Shown: positions 1 through 14,190 of the stretch, piece by piece
How positions within the stretch are numbered: position 1 is the first letter of the stretch
Layout of the letters: each line of letters begins with the position of its first letter
Origin: Echinococcus granulosus
Taxonomy: Eukaryota > Platyhelminthes > Cestoda > Cyclophyllidea > Taeniidae
Length of the DNA stretch: 64,000 nt
Assembly: GCF_000524195.1 (NCBI RefSeq)
Contig: NW_020170469.1
Location: 270,991-334,990 of the forward strand
Direction of reading: 5' to 3'
Notes under the pieces: generated by a model
Database searches by the model: none
Told to the model about the DNA's origin: nothing
Seen by the model: the letters and a program-made list of their open reading frames with translations, nothing else
Position numbers and translations under genes: made by a program

Positions 1-3000
1 AATGTGTATTTGTAGGTGTGGGTAGTCCTACTAGCATTCTGGTAAACTTTTTCTTAAATTAATGCACTGACGCGCCTAGTCTTTCACAAACATGCAACAG
101 TACTGCTTTTTAGAAATAAATAATCAATTAAATAAATAGGTGATGATTAATCTTTTGTTGGTTAAATTACCCAGTAAAAAGTAATTAGTTCTGAACCTTA
201 CACCTTTTGACATTCCATGCTCTGGCTAGGGATAACTTACTTTGAAGAATTCCACATTCTGAGTTGGATGAAATAAGCCTTAACTACTGTAAAACGAATA
301 TTAGCTGCGATCCGCATACACTGATGGCTTTCAGCCAGGCTGTCAATTGGTTGCCTTGTAGAGACAAGTTTTTACTTGTATTACTACACCACGCTTTCCC
401 TGTGACCTCGAAAATAAGAAAGAGGCTTTCCCCTGTTAATGAAAATTAATTCCTTTTGAAGTTGATCAGGAGACAGTTAATGGAAATTCATGAACAGTTT
501 AGTAGTCACCCAATGATTAACTAGATTGATAATAAACCTAGCCATTCATGCAACAAATAAATCACTGCAAAGAAACCTAAATTCTGATCAAAAATTAGTA
601 GGGAAACTGTTTGATTTGCTGATAAAGATTTGTGTTATTCCATTGCAAACTTTAGCTATATGGTTTAGTAATTTCAAATCCTGATCCGTTTTTCAAAATT
701 GTTTCCTATTTATAAAATCATAATTACTTATTTGCGGTAGAAGTCTGTCCTACTAGAACCACATTAAAAAATCACTAAAAATTATATTTCATTGATAGGC
801 TTTGACTCATTTTGATCTGCCAGGGGGAAGTCCTACATTGAATGAGCCCATGCAATATTTTCCTAATGTTTTAACAAGATGATTTTCCATTGTTTGTAAG
901 ATGCTTGTCAATAAGTACCACTTCTACTAATCATTGCTATAAAATCAAAGTAAATCAGATACTTCGTTAAATACAAAATTGGCAATTGGAATCCCACCTT
1001 TTGTTCCTTTGGATAAAGATTTTTGAAACAAAGAGCAACAGTTTAAATAACTTCAGCAGCTCGAAAGTGGTTCTTACTTCCACAATGCGATCTGAAATTA
1101 TCTCCAGAGGTACATTAAGATGAGAGAAACAAAGATTTGATTATCCAAATTAGGACCACCTTTTAAAACAGGAAATAGAAAACTATGCTTAAAGAGGAAA
1201 AGGAATCCAAAAAATAAGCATGATTTGAAAAAAAAAACAGTAGAAAGTGTTGCTTAAAAAGAAGCTAATTCCTTGAGAAATATTCTTTAGTTTTTTTCAT
1301 AATGTAGAATTTATGATACCTTAACAGATTCAAATGCAAAGTGGCCACCCAAGCTTGCATCAATCTTTTCAAGGAAATTTCTTGATCAGTTCTCCACAAT
1401 ATGCTGAGACCTAAACACCTCATTTCATTTTAGTACCTAATTTTCAAAAAGGCTTAGGATAATACGCTGAATGTTTACTCAATCAGCCCATTTGTTAGAC
1501 TTTAAAAGTGTTAACAAATGGAGTGGAGTTGCAATAGATTCATTTTTACACCAAATGTGGCGTTTTGAGGAAAGTCTATGTTAATTTTTTTATGAGGATA
1601 TTTAAGGAAAAGAAAGTAAGAACCAAAGAGTAAATATAAAGTTCTGGTAAGTACAAACCTCTTGTTTAGAAGTTTAGTTAAACCGGTCAGCTTTACTTCA
1701 CACCCTGATAAAAATTCGAACCTAGTGATTTGAAATGCGCTTTTTACAAAAATTGGGGGTGCTTGCTGCCAAAAGTTGCGGTTTGTTTTGTTTGTATTTA
1801 GTTGATTTTGTGGCTGTTAACCACATTATTAGCAGTGATTCATCCCATTAGGAAATGAAGCCTCACACGAGCCATGAACATACAGTTATGGTTTGGCTTT
1901 CCCTAATACTTCACCTCGTTACACCCTTTAAAGTCTATTTAAAGTTTCTCACGAACTTCTGACCTGCGTTTTATCACTTTTATATACCAGCAACATTTGC
2001 ACTGCTACCACAATTGACGGAACTGCGAGTAACTCCCGAGTATGAGAACTCTGCGAGACAAGATTTCGGACAGTTTAAGTTATCCAAACTCGAACAAGAA
2101 AGTGTGTAGCTTGGAAAAGTCTTGGTGTTACGTATACTTGACACTGATGACATGCACGCTAACGGTGGCTCCTATTCGCAGCCATGGGAGACTGGAAATA
2201 CGATCAAACACCATTATACTGCACCACCATCCAAATTCATGATATTAACTTCTCAATTTCATTTTGCACAGCAGAGGCGACTGATTGTCAATTTCTATTC
2301 ATTGACCTATCCATTTATTCTCAATGCCTGTGTTTACAACTGGGACAGGGTGAAGAATAGTTGAATAGCCTAGAAAAGGTAAGAGAGGCAGCATCAAAGA
2401 GCGAGAGCATGTAGGAGGGGAGGAGATAGCAGGAGTATTAATGGCCAATGAGTGCCGACTATTATCTCGTTACTGTTAGTGCTGATAATATTAACAACAC
2501 TAGCAACAGCAACCATAATGCCGTCCTCTCATTAATGAGCCATCTTGTATTTTCGTGAAAGGGAGGCGGAGCGAGGAAGGATGGGGTAGGAGAGAGAGGC
2601 GCACAAAGAGAGGGACAGGTCTATCGTAAGCGCAATCTGGTCGCGCTTCTGTGTTAATGCATTCCGCTGACATGCATCACACGCACACACAGGCACACAG
2701 GTAATGTATAGTGGGAGAGAGCAAGAGATAGGATATTTAAGATGTCGCCAGTGGGAATAGTTCGCGGGGTAATCTCCGCTCCGCATCTCAATTCACACCA
2801 GCGGTCCATTAACATCGTGCGGACGTGGCGCGATATCAGTTACCACGCGCGTGGGTGCGCACTACCGACAGCTACCACCATCACCACAACACAGTTGCTA
2901 CTTCTGCTACAGCAACTGTGACATCTGTCAATCATGCGAACCAGCAAGAATCAGATTAGCTGACCAACCTGAGAGGCAGTGTCACACTTTGTAATCGCCA

Positions 3001-4239
3001 GACCATCTAGAGTGCCTTTTTTGCCTGCCTCCATATGACATGCGTGTCCAGTGGAGAGATATTTAGTAAACTTTGCTAATTTATTTCTGAATGCTAGAAA
3101 CAACGTTCAAACCAAAGCAGGACTTTTGGGCTAGCTTCCAGGCGTAAAAAATTTGTCACCTTTATACTTGGAGAACTTCCGTATGGGAATAATTAGAAGC
3201 CTGCTCCACTTTTCCTCATTACTGAAACGCTGTTCTCTAGAATGCTCTTTTACGGTTCTCAAGGAGCTGAAAGGACCTGTAGCTAAGTCCAGAGGGAAAG
3301 ATGAATGTGGAAGTTCCTCCCAGCCGGGATGTTGCAATATGAGTATGAGCTTGTGCTCTGTCTCAAATAAATAGAACCTTCCTTGTATCCAATCCTTGTC
3401 GTTTCTTTCATAGACGTATGAGTACATCAACTGTAATATGCACTACTGATGACGGCACCAAGGGATATAAAAATCGACATGACGCGGCAGGTGGTGTCTA
3501 TCAGATGTCCAAGGTCATGCATTGGCAGGAATGACTAACGCGTTGGGGGTAGAGGGTGAAAGCTACAGTCGCCACAATCTTAAGTGGCAGGTTTACGACC
3601 GTCTTTGGGACATTAACTTCATCGAAATGCCTTTCTTCGACTAAGCGACCCATCATATAACCGTGTCGTGCTTGAAATCTTCTGTACGGATTGGCACCGG
3701 CGATTTTCACGCCTTCAGCCACAATGCACATCAATCATCATCACACAAATTGACATGCGTGTCACCCTAATTAGCGGTGTCTGGATTGGACTGGAATAGC
3801 CCGGGATAGGCGCCATTGCTCCCGTTCTATCGGGTGCCACCAAAAAGTCCCATGATGTTTTGCAAAGGATTTTAATAATTGCATCCAAGACTTTCTTGAT
3901 CTTCTCGTTCCGTGTGTTTGATTAGTTTACTTGTGTGTTTAGATTTGCAACAGCAGCATTTATCGTGATGGCACGATGGCTGCCGTGCCAGTCCACAGAC
4001 GCTGATGGCAGTGCTGATCGGAGCCCGTTGCTTGATACCAAATTTTAGCTACTAACAACTACTTCACTTTTTCTGTTCTATGAATACATTCATAATCTGC
4101 AAATCTCCACTCATTCTGTCCCTAAGATTTATTATTATATTCTCATTTTTTGAAGGAAAAGGTAGATGCTACTTAATTCAACTGTAAGGCAAAGTGAATG
4201 GAAATTAATTCTACCATCTTTGTATTAAATCATCGCCCC
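1..4239. other. AT-rich intergenic DNA, no gene seen
   Basis: No reading frame here shows a recognisable family, conserved motif or exon with good splice edges. The first 2.3 kb is AT-rich. Around 2380-2990 the composition changes to purine-rich and GC-richer, with GAGAG tracts and alternating CA/GC words. That stretch could be regulatory, but nothing specific can be named. Short frames near 3.1-3.7 kb lie on both strands over the same bases and look like chance. Confidence 0.6.
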
Positions 4240-4820
4240 GAGTCCTCTTTGAAGATGGAAGAAGCCACAACGCTAGGGCATAAATGCACTGTCGACGTGC
4301 AGAAGGGCTAGGAGGCTGCTGGCATGACGCGGAGACCAATGCCGCCCAGAGGAGTTATAAAATAACAGAGGTAAACAAGCAACCAAAGCATCAACTAGCT
4401 CCCTCTCTTTTTAACATCCTCCTCGGCGCTCTCCTTGGTCAACCTCCCACCTCGGCCACCACAAAGCAGTTGGTGCAGTAAGGAAAACACCCACAAGACA
4501 TCCATGTCAGTAATCGAATTTGCGTGCAACGGAGGTATTTGACCGTAACGTCACTGCTCCCTCTTGGCGATTCCACTGGATCTGGAGTTTCGTCCTATTT
4601 GCTAGCCATCTCGTACGTCCATCGGTAAACGTAAGAGCACTGATCCCAAGGTAGAGTCATTTAATAAAGGCCGGTGTTTAATATTGTATCATGAGGATAA
4701 CATACCCAAGAGATAGCTTTTAGTTGGATATTCGGTCTCTTGTGCCCCTTCAGTTTCCTTCGATACGATCTCCATGGTGAAGACATGGAGCTCTTCCCCT
4801 GCCACCTACGCTCCTGGTCT
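4240..4820 (-). repeat. dispersed ~0.9 kb repeat, truncated copy
   Basis: Begins with the family's end motif (GTGCAGAAGGGCTAGGAGG, 4298-4316) followed by the GCCGCCCAG word, then the internal block containing the TTGGCGATTCCACTGGATCT word near 4565. The order matches the copies at about 8.9 and 13.2 kb and is the reverse complement of those at 7.2, 32.3 and 34.6 kb. The far end is missing, so this is a truncated copy. Boundaries are approximate because they come from comparison by eye. Confidence 0.6.
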
Positions 4821-7179
4821 CCGGGGCCTCTTTCTGGCTCGAATGTCTGAATTGTGTTATCAGGAAAAGTTACTTATACGACAGGATGTGTATTCTTAAA
4901 AAGGCAACTTTCCACTTACCATTCACATGTCGTCCACATTCACATCCGCATTACACGCCGAAAAAGTCTTTGGACATTCCACACTTTGGTGCAAATCCGC
5001 TTTGAAAATTTATGCTGAGACTGATAAACTCCTTATCTATCATCCAATGCATTCATTAAACTTCTACGGTCACGGCTGTCATAACAGCCTACCCATGATT
5101 TGGTTGCTTTTAGGTCTGGTACCAATGACATGACTCTACCCTACCTAGCACCCGTACTTTCAAACATCAATAAAAGGGGGCTAGTGTCAATGCGTTCCAT
5201 CTTGTTAGAGATCACAAGCATGGGAAATGAAGTTCAACCTCAACAGCCACCATGGTTTTATGATGATGAGCCTCATCTTCCTTGCCTTCAACATTTCTCC
5301 ATTTAACGTTTGCTTCTGAGCATACGCTGGTTAAAATTTTTACTACCGGGGTGTATGGGAAAAAAATGTGCTAACTCAGTCCCGATATTTTGATATTCTG
5401 TCATGACACAAAAGCTTCCACTACCCTAATGGCCGATTTAGCTGCTGCCCAAAAACTGCAGAATTGTAAGGGACCTTAGATCAAAAGCACCCTACACTTA
5501 CCTACTTGCTTTCACAGTAATAAGTCAATTTACAGCATGATCTGAAGCACTCAAAACTACTCTAAAGTGATAAAAACACGCATAGTATGTTTGTAAGGCC
5601 GGGATTAGGTAGAAACTATGGGTGTCACGTATATGCAACGCTAATAGCATGCGTGTTAAGTCCTGCTCTCATTCGTGATCAAATAAAGATAATGATAGAA
5701 TTTTATGATTTTCAAGCTTTAAAAGGCAGATTTGGAGGAGACCGTGATACAGATTTACTTAATAAATTAATACACACGATCTCACACTCTGTAATGGGCC
5801 ACCTGTCACGCCCATCAGCATGTTGATAAGCGCCACGGTGGACAAAGTGGCACTGGAGCTATCGTAGGAGGTGGAGGAGCTCAAACACATGCCGAGCCTG
5901 GAGTACCATCTGGCATCCTTCCACCTCACTCCTCTTCCACAGAGGGAGGAAGGCGGGAGGGAGAGAAGGGGAGATGGCAAATGGATAAGTTTTCAGTACC
6001 TCTATCTTCACATCCTCTCCGTCTGAATGTCAATAAATAAGTCAAAGAGTGGACAGTTACAAATTGGACTTATGTGTTGCTTCCGTTGTCTTAAAGTATA
6101 AAATTTTCAATGAAAATAATGCTGGCAGGATTCGCATCGTAATCTCGATGGTGTCTACTTTTGGTAACTCTCTCTAGATCGCAAAAATGTGCTTAAAATT
6201 CGTTGCCGTGCAGCTTCATAAAATACTCCAACATTATGTTAAAACGGAGAGGACAGGGTTTAAATGTTTGCTTGACACAACGAATAGTGAAGTAAGGATT
6301 GTTGTCTCCAAAGTGCAAATTCATCATACCATCTTCATTTCTGTCTACCTCACTACAAGATGAAGGCCTACTTTGACTGCAATTGGGTTTACGTACGCCC
6401 TTCGAAACTTTGACAATTTAACCCCAACAATGATGATGACAGGCAGCTCCGCCCATGCCACCTACAACACTAGTCTTCCATGACACCTGGGCATCGGTGG
6501 TAAATTTGCTTGTCCCACTCACGTTGACATGAGTATTTCGATCACCAGTGGAGCCAAGATTGTATAAACCTGTCATTAATGATGCCTCTACTTAATTTTC
6601 ATCTACGTTTTCTTACAGTTTTCTAGCATGATCAACCACCTATCGCGCCTGAAGTGTGAGTAATCGTGTCATTCTACCTATCACCCAATCAGTGCTATGA
6701 CAATTTCAAAAGTCAGTCAATTCACCAGGTAGACTTTTCCACACCCGTTGCTGTTCTACTCACTGAAAATTCAGCTAAATAGGCTACTTGCTTTTGCTAT
6801 GGTGGTTGAAACCACATTCCAGTAGATCACGATTACTGGATGTCGAGTTTAGTGCTTTGGCAAGCCAAAATACATTGAAAGGTCTATGATGGCTAACGCC
6901 AGAAAAAAATCTAACGTAATGAGACCAAATAAATTTGTTAGATACTGCGTTTAAATGTCGCAATTTTAATCAAAGTCCTTTGAGAGAGTGGATATCTACC
7001 AAATCACCGCTTTTTAATTGAAAAATTGGTTAGCAAAATATTTCGCATTATTAATTCAGCGTTTAACACAAATGGATGAAGTCAAAAAGAGGAAGATTCA
7101 ATATTTCAGATGTATGAATATAGTGCTTTGATTACTTCCCAACTCTGATTTTGCGCGCACGTAAGACTCTGCCTTTGTG
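4821..7179. other. intergenic, nothing recognised
   Basis: Mixed-composition non-coding DNA. Open frames of 68-79 codons (for example 5587-5826) lack family resemblance and splice context. No tandem array, tRNA-like fold or transposase motif was seen. Confidence 0.5.
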
Positions 7180-8150
7180 CTTCTTCTAAGCAGCATGGCT
7201 TCCCGGCCATGTTAGTAGCTCCTCAGCCGTTCTGCATGTCAGCAATGCATTTTCTGTTCTGGTATTTCGACTTCCTTCGACCTTGGGGAAAGACTCATGG
7301 TGCTGCATTTGTAGGCGCCAAAAGCGAACCCGATTCCAAAGAACACCCGCCTTGATTTCCGTTCCCGAATGCTAGGCTTTAAATATGGTGAAAGAAAGGC
7401 ATCAGCAGTGGATGGGAACATCTGTGACGACCCCTAACAAAAGCGCTAAAATGACGTCTACTTTAACAACTACTTCAGGTTCGTGTTCCACAGGACTGCT
7501 ATTCTCAACTCTAGCTGCAGCCATGAATTATCGGGAAAAGTTCTTTAGGGAGCTATCTACTGTACCCGCATGAATATGTCAAGAAGTAAGCGCATGATAC
7601 CTCCTTCAAATTTCTACTAGCTGGATAGAACCCAGACACAAATGTCTCTCAGCACACTTAAATGAGAACAAAGTGGCAAGGTGAAAGAGGCCCAAAACCG
7701 CATCCACACGAAGTTATTTTGAGCCCCGTCCTTTACTAAATAACTTATCTTTTAGGCCAGTGTTCTTACGGCAAACGATGCACAACTAAGATGGTCAGCA
7801 CATTTCCCTTTCCCCCCATTTAATTCTTAAACAAGTTGAAACACAGGATCTAATGGAATTACCAAGAGGAATCCGTGATGTTACAGTCAAATATCTTCTA
7901 GGTTACATTCGAATTTGATGATTGGCGCGGTTGATAATGGGGTGATTTTCGTGCAGCATTGACTACGTTGTGATGGTCGATAGGGATGCATGACCAAGAC
8001 GAGCGTCGTGGATACTGTTCAAAAGGAGAAGGGGGCTGGATAATACTTTGATTATTAGTTTGACTATTCGTTTTGGTTTCCAAGACACTTAAAGTTCGGA
8101 TATTGTATTTCTGCCGGGTGGCGTGGCCTCCACCATTGATATTTGCATGT
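7180..8150 (+). repeat. dispersed ~0.9 kb repeat, near full length
   Basis: Starts with the end motif in forward orientation (GGCCATGTTAGTAGCTCC and CTGCATGTCAGCAATGCATT near 7210-7250). It passes through the shared internal words (ACCTCCTTCAAATTTCTACT near 7600; GATCTAATGGAATTACCAAG near 7850). It ends near 8110-8135 with a second version of the opening block (GGGTGGCGTGGCCTCCACCA). The beginning and end blocks are therefore direct repeats about 0.9 kb apart. No protein was recognised inside. Confidence 0.6.
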
Positions 8151-8879
8151 TATTTGAATAGCGCCAACTAATATGTGCACTGCGGAAGACAGTGCATAGA
8201 ATAATTGTAGCGATCTTCATGTTTAACTATCTATAAATCTTTGCTGGTCTGCTATCAAAAGCAAAGATTTCCTGACTCATATTTATGAGTGCCAATCATT
8301 TTCCCTCCAACCATTATCGCATGCTTAGCAGAAATAAGCTGACTTATCTTTACAAAAAATATTAGCTCTAAATAGCGTATTTAAAAATGCTGATTAAAAA
8401 TGGCTTAAAATACTAGTGATGACTTCTCACAAGAGCAGAAAAAGCAGAGGAATGAAAATTAAAGTATTTGAGAGAGACTGGCTCAAGAATGTGACACCTA
8501 ATGATCTAATATAGTGTATCCGAATGACATTTGCCTCCATTGTGTGTGTCTACACTTAAGGCACCATTGGTGAACTTCCGCCACGTCGGTGGCTCCCAGC
8601 CTTTCTCTACGTCGGAAACACATATTATGCCCTGGGCTTATACCCTCTTTCGCCTTCAAGAAAGACTCGAGTCTCTTTAAGGTCTCATCGATGCAATAAG
8701 TCCACATCAATGCGCGCATTGATGCGTAAAATTTTTACTGAAAATTTTCTACTTATTCTGTTGTCTTAAAAAAAGATGAGGACAAATGTTTTTAAGGCTT
8801 GCTTTGAAACCTGGCTAAGGTATTTACAGAATTAACTACGGCATCCCTCCGAGACCACTCTGAAGGAATAGTGCTAGAG

Positions 8880-9850
8880 TATAATATGTACTATCGCTGT
8901 AGAGAAGGACAGAAGGACTACTGGTATGGATCGGAGGCCATGCTGCCCAACGGAAGCAAAATGACCTTGTCTTTCAGTGTACGTAAAATTAAAATGAAAA
9001 TTTGAACAAAGTGCTACATAGCCATTCTCACCTTAGGAACTCCATCCCCTGCGCTCCTCTTGGTCAATCTCCTCCGTCGGCCAATTCGACGTAGTCAGTA
9101 CTGAAAGAATCGCCTTCACAAAACAACCGCGCCAGTCATCCTATTTGTGTATAACCGAGAAGATTTCTGACAGCAATGCTACTGATTCTTCTCCGCCATT
9201 CCAACGAATCTGGAGTTTCATCCTGATTGAGAGCTGTATTGTGGGAAGCTGGTCACTTCGCGTGTATGTCCATCCCTCGGCATAACAACGCTGGTCTAAA
9301 AGCAGTCAATTAAAATAGTTTCGTGAAGATGAGGATTCCTGTCTGTTCCTCCTTGCCACTTTTTTTCACATCATTGCTACCAAGCAGTATCTCTCTAGGT
9401 TCTACGCAGTTGGGAGAGAGGTGGTGGAGGCATCGCGGGTTCACTTAAATGCCATCTTCATACAGGTACCGTAGACAGCTTTGTAATGAATTATTCTAAA
9501 CGGTTCACGGTGTTTACCACTTCCCTAGTTAACTGCTTTCGGTGGGGACTCGGAGTCGGGGTAGTTGCCAAAGGTAGACGTCATTCGTAATCCCCCTTTT
9601 AGGCGCCATCACAGATTCTCACATCCACAGCATATGCCCTTCTTACGCTACGTTTGTATTTATTTTGCCGTAAGGGAAATGGAGTTGGTTGTCCTTTAGG
9701 ATTTGGTTTGCTCTTCGTTGTCATTAATATAGAGCCCAGAGACTTCCCCCCAAAACGAAAGAAGACTTAATACTAAGAAGGAATGCGTATTATCGACATA
9801 CAGAAGGGCTGGGTTGCTACTGGCAAAACTCGGAGTTCGTGATACTTCAA
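8880..9850 (-). repeat. dispersed ~0.9 kb repeat, near full length
   Basis: Opens with ACAGAAGGACTACTGGTATG at about 8910, contains the CCGCCATTCCAACGAATCTG word near 9200, and closes with ACATACAGAAGGGCTGGGTT at about 9797. The two end blocks are imperfect direct repeats about 890 bp apart. Orientation is opposite to the 7.2 kb copy. Confidence 0.6.
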
Positions 9851-11439
9851 CACTCGTACCCTTCAATACTCGCGTTACCAAGACAAAAAAGTTAGACAGA
9901 TATTTAAAGCATTACATATCTGCACAAAAATTGCACAGAAATCACAGTGGATTAAAGTACATAAAATGCTACCAGTCCCATCCACAGCCGCTTCAATGAT
10001 TATGGCATGGTGGACTAAGGTTCCAGTTTAAAAATAAATAAAGGTGAAAACCATGAAATACGCATTGAAAAATATGGATGATGCGGAAGTTGACGACCTT
10101 ACGAAGCCGTCCATCACTGCAATGAAAAATTTCCCCTAACAATCTCATTCAATAACTTACGCCAAGCAAGAAAACTGGTGGGCCTCTACTTTACTCTTAT
10201 TTTAAGTACTATAAGAATACTGTCCTGCTATAATGATTCTAAGGGATAATTCCCTTTTATTTGAAAAATAGAACTTCAAAAATACCTGCTATGATTAAAA
10301 AACCTGTCGATTTCACCTACCCAATTTTTTTAACATGTGAAGGAAGAATAGCACAGAATTTTATCCATTAATATCCAACCTAAAACACAACCCTTGGTTG
10401 ATGACAATAAATGCGACTAGATCTAATAAAAGTTGATTTAGAAGTTTCAACTTGCAATCACTGAAAAAAGTGGGTTTAATAAAACCCTGGGTACATAATG
10501 CTTTTGCGGACGCCCCACCTAGAAAGTGACCGACTTTTTAAGCCGACCATAAGTTGTAGTATTTCCTTAATTATTCAAGAGGTCAAAAAATATGACTTTA
10601 CTGAGCTTAGTGAGTGTCTCTTCATCAAAGGCTAGCTCACCCAGTCCTGACCACCCTCGGGTGGCATTTGAGCCTCTGGCACTTGCCCACTTCCCGTTAC
10701 CTCTCTTGTCGTCTTTTTTTGTGGCTGCAAGCAGCAGAACAATTGGAGTCTTTGTTCTCCACTGGAGAAAAATGTAGTAGACTTCACTCTCTTTTGGCCA
10801 CTTCCCTCCGATTTCAGGGATTTAAGCCTGGGGAACTGATACAACAGCGTCTACTCAACAAGTTCTGGGGAGGACAGGGGAGAGGCGGGAGAGGGAGGAG
10901 CGTAGGGCCCAGATTCTCACGCTATCCAACTTCTAAAAGGACAATGAATCACTGTTATGACGTCTTGAGGGCAAGATTGCAGAAGCTGATTAGCAGGGAT
11001 ACAATACGATGGACCGTACTGGTGTGAGAGTGTGGATGTTGACATTTTGAGGGATAGTAAAATCCAGTATCTAATCCTCGTGAATTTAAATAATCTCTTA
11101 ATTGACTGACTCCCCACTACTTCTCGTTAATACGATGGCCTCGATTAAATGGAATTTATTTGATGATTTTTTTTGGAATAGGCTACTTTTAGTTTCCTTT
11201 ACTTTACACTTTGTGTTAGTTCACATTTTTTTACCAGGAGACCCAATTGGCCCTATTAAAATCCATTTATTTAGTATAATATCTCACACCCTCGATTCTT
11301 CTAGTCACTGCAATATAATCTGTGAGTTCCTTCAAATCCTCTCTTTTGGCTTGCAATAACGAATTCTTAACAGTTCATTTTGCATTCCTAAAACAAACAC
11401 TAACAACATAACATTTGTTATCAGAAATGTGACATTCAG
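9851..11439. other. intergenic, nothing recognised
   Basis: No supported gene. The 137-codon frame at 10614-11027 overlaps other frames on both strands in a GC-richer patch (10600-10950) and has no recognisable domain. It is treated as chance. Confidence 0.5.
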
Positions 11440-12185
11440 TCAAATAGGCGAATTCGCTGCGACCCATTACAGAAGGCTATAAAATGAAGTCTGTCTTCGG
11501 TAACCACCCCAGTCCCGTTTTCTGAAGGAACGATATTAACAACTGAAGGAACACTAACTCTGACCTTGAAAAATCTGGAAAAGTTCGTTAGGGAATTACC
11601 TACGGTACCTATATGAAGATGACAATGAAGTGAAAACGCGGTACCTCCTCCGCCTCCCTACTAGCTGGATGGAACCCAAGCAGGTATGGCTGAGCGGCAC
11701 TGAAGTGGATACAAAGTAGCAAAGCAAAGTTAACGTGAAACCTTATTTCCAAGAAACTCTCCTTTTAAGACTGGGCTCTTAGGGTCGGTGATGGGCGTAC
11801 CAGTTGGTCAGTACATTGCCGCTTCCCCCATTGTAGTTCCTAAAGAGGACAAAATATCAGACCTATTTAAATCGCCGTTGAGGGATTGGCCACGTTGTAT
11901 TCATTCATCTTCTCAGTTGCACACAGACTCGATGACTGGTGCGGTTGGTTCGTAAGTTCTCTCATTCATTAGCAATTTTGTTGTAGTGGCCGAGGTAGGA
12001 GGTTAACCAAGGTGAGCTCCAGAAAGGAGGCTTAATTGGAGAAACCAATGTAGGACTTCGATTATTTGTTTTGCTCATCTTTTTAGTTTCATGGGCACTT
12101 AAGGCTCGGACTGTGTACTTCCTATGGGAGGCATGGCGTCCGGGTTACAACAGTAGCCCTTTAATCCTTCTATGGGTCGGCAGTA
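11440..12185 (+). repeat. dispersed ~0.9 kb repeat, 5'-truncated copy
   Basis: Starts part-way through the family (CATTACAGAAGGCTATAAAA near 11465). It carries the GGTACCTCCTCCGCCTCCCT word near 11640 and the CTTCTCAGTTGCACACAGAC word near 11910. It ends with the terminal block (GGCATGGCGTCCGGGTTACA near 12130). It matches the 7.2 kb copy in order and orientation but lacks the opening block. Confidence 0.55.
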
Positions 12186-13189
12186 TATTTTCTGAGCTAG
12201 TATTTTTACTTCTCATGACGTCAGGAATGATCTAAGGTGCTAAAACCTTGTAATTTTCCTTTTTTAAATGAATGTTTTTTAGGCATTATTTTATTCTTTT
12301 ATAAGTTTAGTTGCTCTGAACCAATCTCCTTGAAAGGAAATAGGAAAATGGAAATGTATTCGAGTATAAAAACCAACTTTTAATATCGCCCATGCCAAAG
12401 CTGTTCCACTTTTTAAGAAAAAAATGCTTTACTTCTAAAGTCCTATTTACATCAGAAGTTCACAAGCTGTATTTTAATGAAAGGTAAACTTATCAGCCGT
12501 TATTAGCATACGTCGGAACATGCAGCAACGAGTTAAAAAGAACACCTTTTTCATTGTGAAGGCTCAAAGTTGCTCCTAAAGATGTGGAAGAAATTTCATT
12601 GCGAAATAACAGAAGGGGCGGAAGGTTAGTAGCACCAGTGAAATAGACAACGCTTCATATCTCCTGTGTGAAACTCTTCCGGGAGTACTGGCGCTGAGAA
12701 CACCATCACCATAATGCCATTCCTTCATCTGAGTTGCATCCAGTTTTTAAGGAAAGCAAAACAAGGATGAAAGTAAGCACATAGACATGCAGAATTTTGG
12801 CCATGTAATCTGAGTTTTGCTTGAATTAAGCAAGACCAAATTTGACGATGTAAATGCTGTAAATGATTTTCAGCACCCAACCTAGTATCAGTTATCCGAA
12901 TCTAGGTGTTTATCGCCACATCTGCACTGTCATTCTTTTGAGACGGAACTTGTATCAAAAAATCATACAAATTTTTAAACCAGTTCAACCGTGGTTTCAA
13001 AAACCTCCATGAAATACTCGACTAGAGGGATTACCTCTGAGCGAGATGATTAATGGTATTGTGAAGAAGTAGGCAAGCGGAAAAATCACAAAATAAGTGC
13101 TTAGAGTGTTTTAACCTATCGTGCTTGTAAACATAATGATATTTGTTATATTTAAAGGAATTCAATTTTATCTAAGGTTCTGTTATAGT

Positions 13190-14190
13190 GCTTTTAGTCA
13201 TTCCTGGAGTAAAAATAAGGTAATGCCGCAGTACAGAAGGGCTGAGGGGCTTCTACCACGGACCGAAGGCCATGCCGCCCAGCAGAAGTACAACCACGGC
13301 AATTTAAGTGCTTGTGTAACAAAAATGAGGAGTCAAATAATCAACCAAATTATAGTATAGTCCCTTCTCCTTTTTCGAGTCGTTCCTGGTGCTCAATTTT
13401 GTCAACTTCCTGCGTCATCTGCCACGAAGTAGACTGTACTGTACGAAAAGCATCCATCAACCAACGACACCAGATACTAAATTTGCGTACAACTGAGAAG
13501 ATATTTGGCTACAATGCTGCTGATCCCTCTCAGTATTTCTGCTGGATCTAAAATTCCGTCCTTTTTGATATCTGCATTGGGTGAAGGGGGAATATGCAGG
13601 CATATATATATGTATATATATATGTATCATAAGTCGTAAGATCACTGACCTAAGAGCAGTCATTTAGTAAGAGACGGGGTTTTAGACAGTTTCGTTGGGA
13701 TACGATCTCGCGTCTACCCCTCCTTAATACTTTTTTACTTCACTGCTACCCTACTACATCCGTGTGGAGGTATCACTTGTTCTCCAATTGACAGCTTCAT
13801 GCAAATAGCATAGACATAATGAACATTTTTAGATGGTTCACGGCCACGGTTAGTGTCGCTTGGGCTGTTAACAGCATTCCAGAAGACCACAGGACTAGAA
13901 TACTTGCCAAAGTAGACGTTATTTTTGAGCCTTCTGTCAAGGGTCGACATTGATTATTCTATCCACAGCAAATGCCCTTCTTCCACCTCGTTAAGGTTTT
14001 TCATTCGTCGGTGGAAATCGGGGCACAATACACAATCCACTTTCACTAATGTAGCAGAAGAACGAAATCACAAAATCCTAGGACAGGAAGTGTATTGGTG
14101 ATGTGCAGAAGGCTAGGAGACTACTGGCCTGACCTGAAAGCCATGTCGCTGGGTGGAAGCACAACGGTCATGTCATTCAATGCCCGGGTA
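13190..14190 (-). repeat. dispersed ~0.9 kb repeat, near full length
   Basis: Opens with GTACAGAAGGGCTGAGGGGC and the GCCATGCCGCCCAGCAGAAG word (13230-13285). It carries TGCTGCTGATCCCTCTCAGT near 13520 and closes with GATGTGCAGAAGGCTAGGAG at about 14100 followed by a diverged second opening block. Spacing between the two end blocks is about 880 bp. A short (AT)n tract at 13600-13626 lies inside and probably expanded after insertion. Confidence 0.6.
13600..13626. repeat. (TA)n microsatellite
   Basis: Alternating TA with interspersed TG over about 27 bp inside a dispersed repeat copy. Confidence 0.8.

Noticed and set aside
10614..11027. 137-codon plus-strand frame
   Set aside because: Overlaps frames on both strands in a GC-rich patch; no family resemblance.
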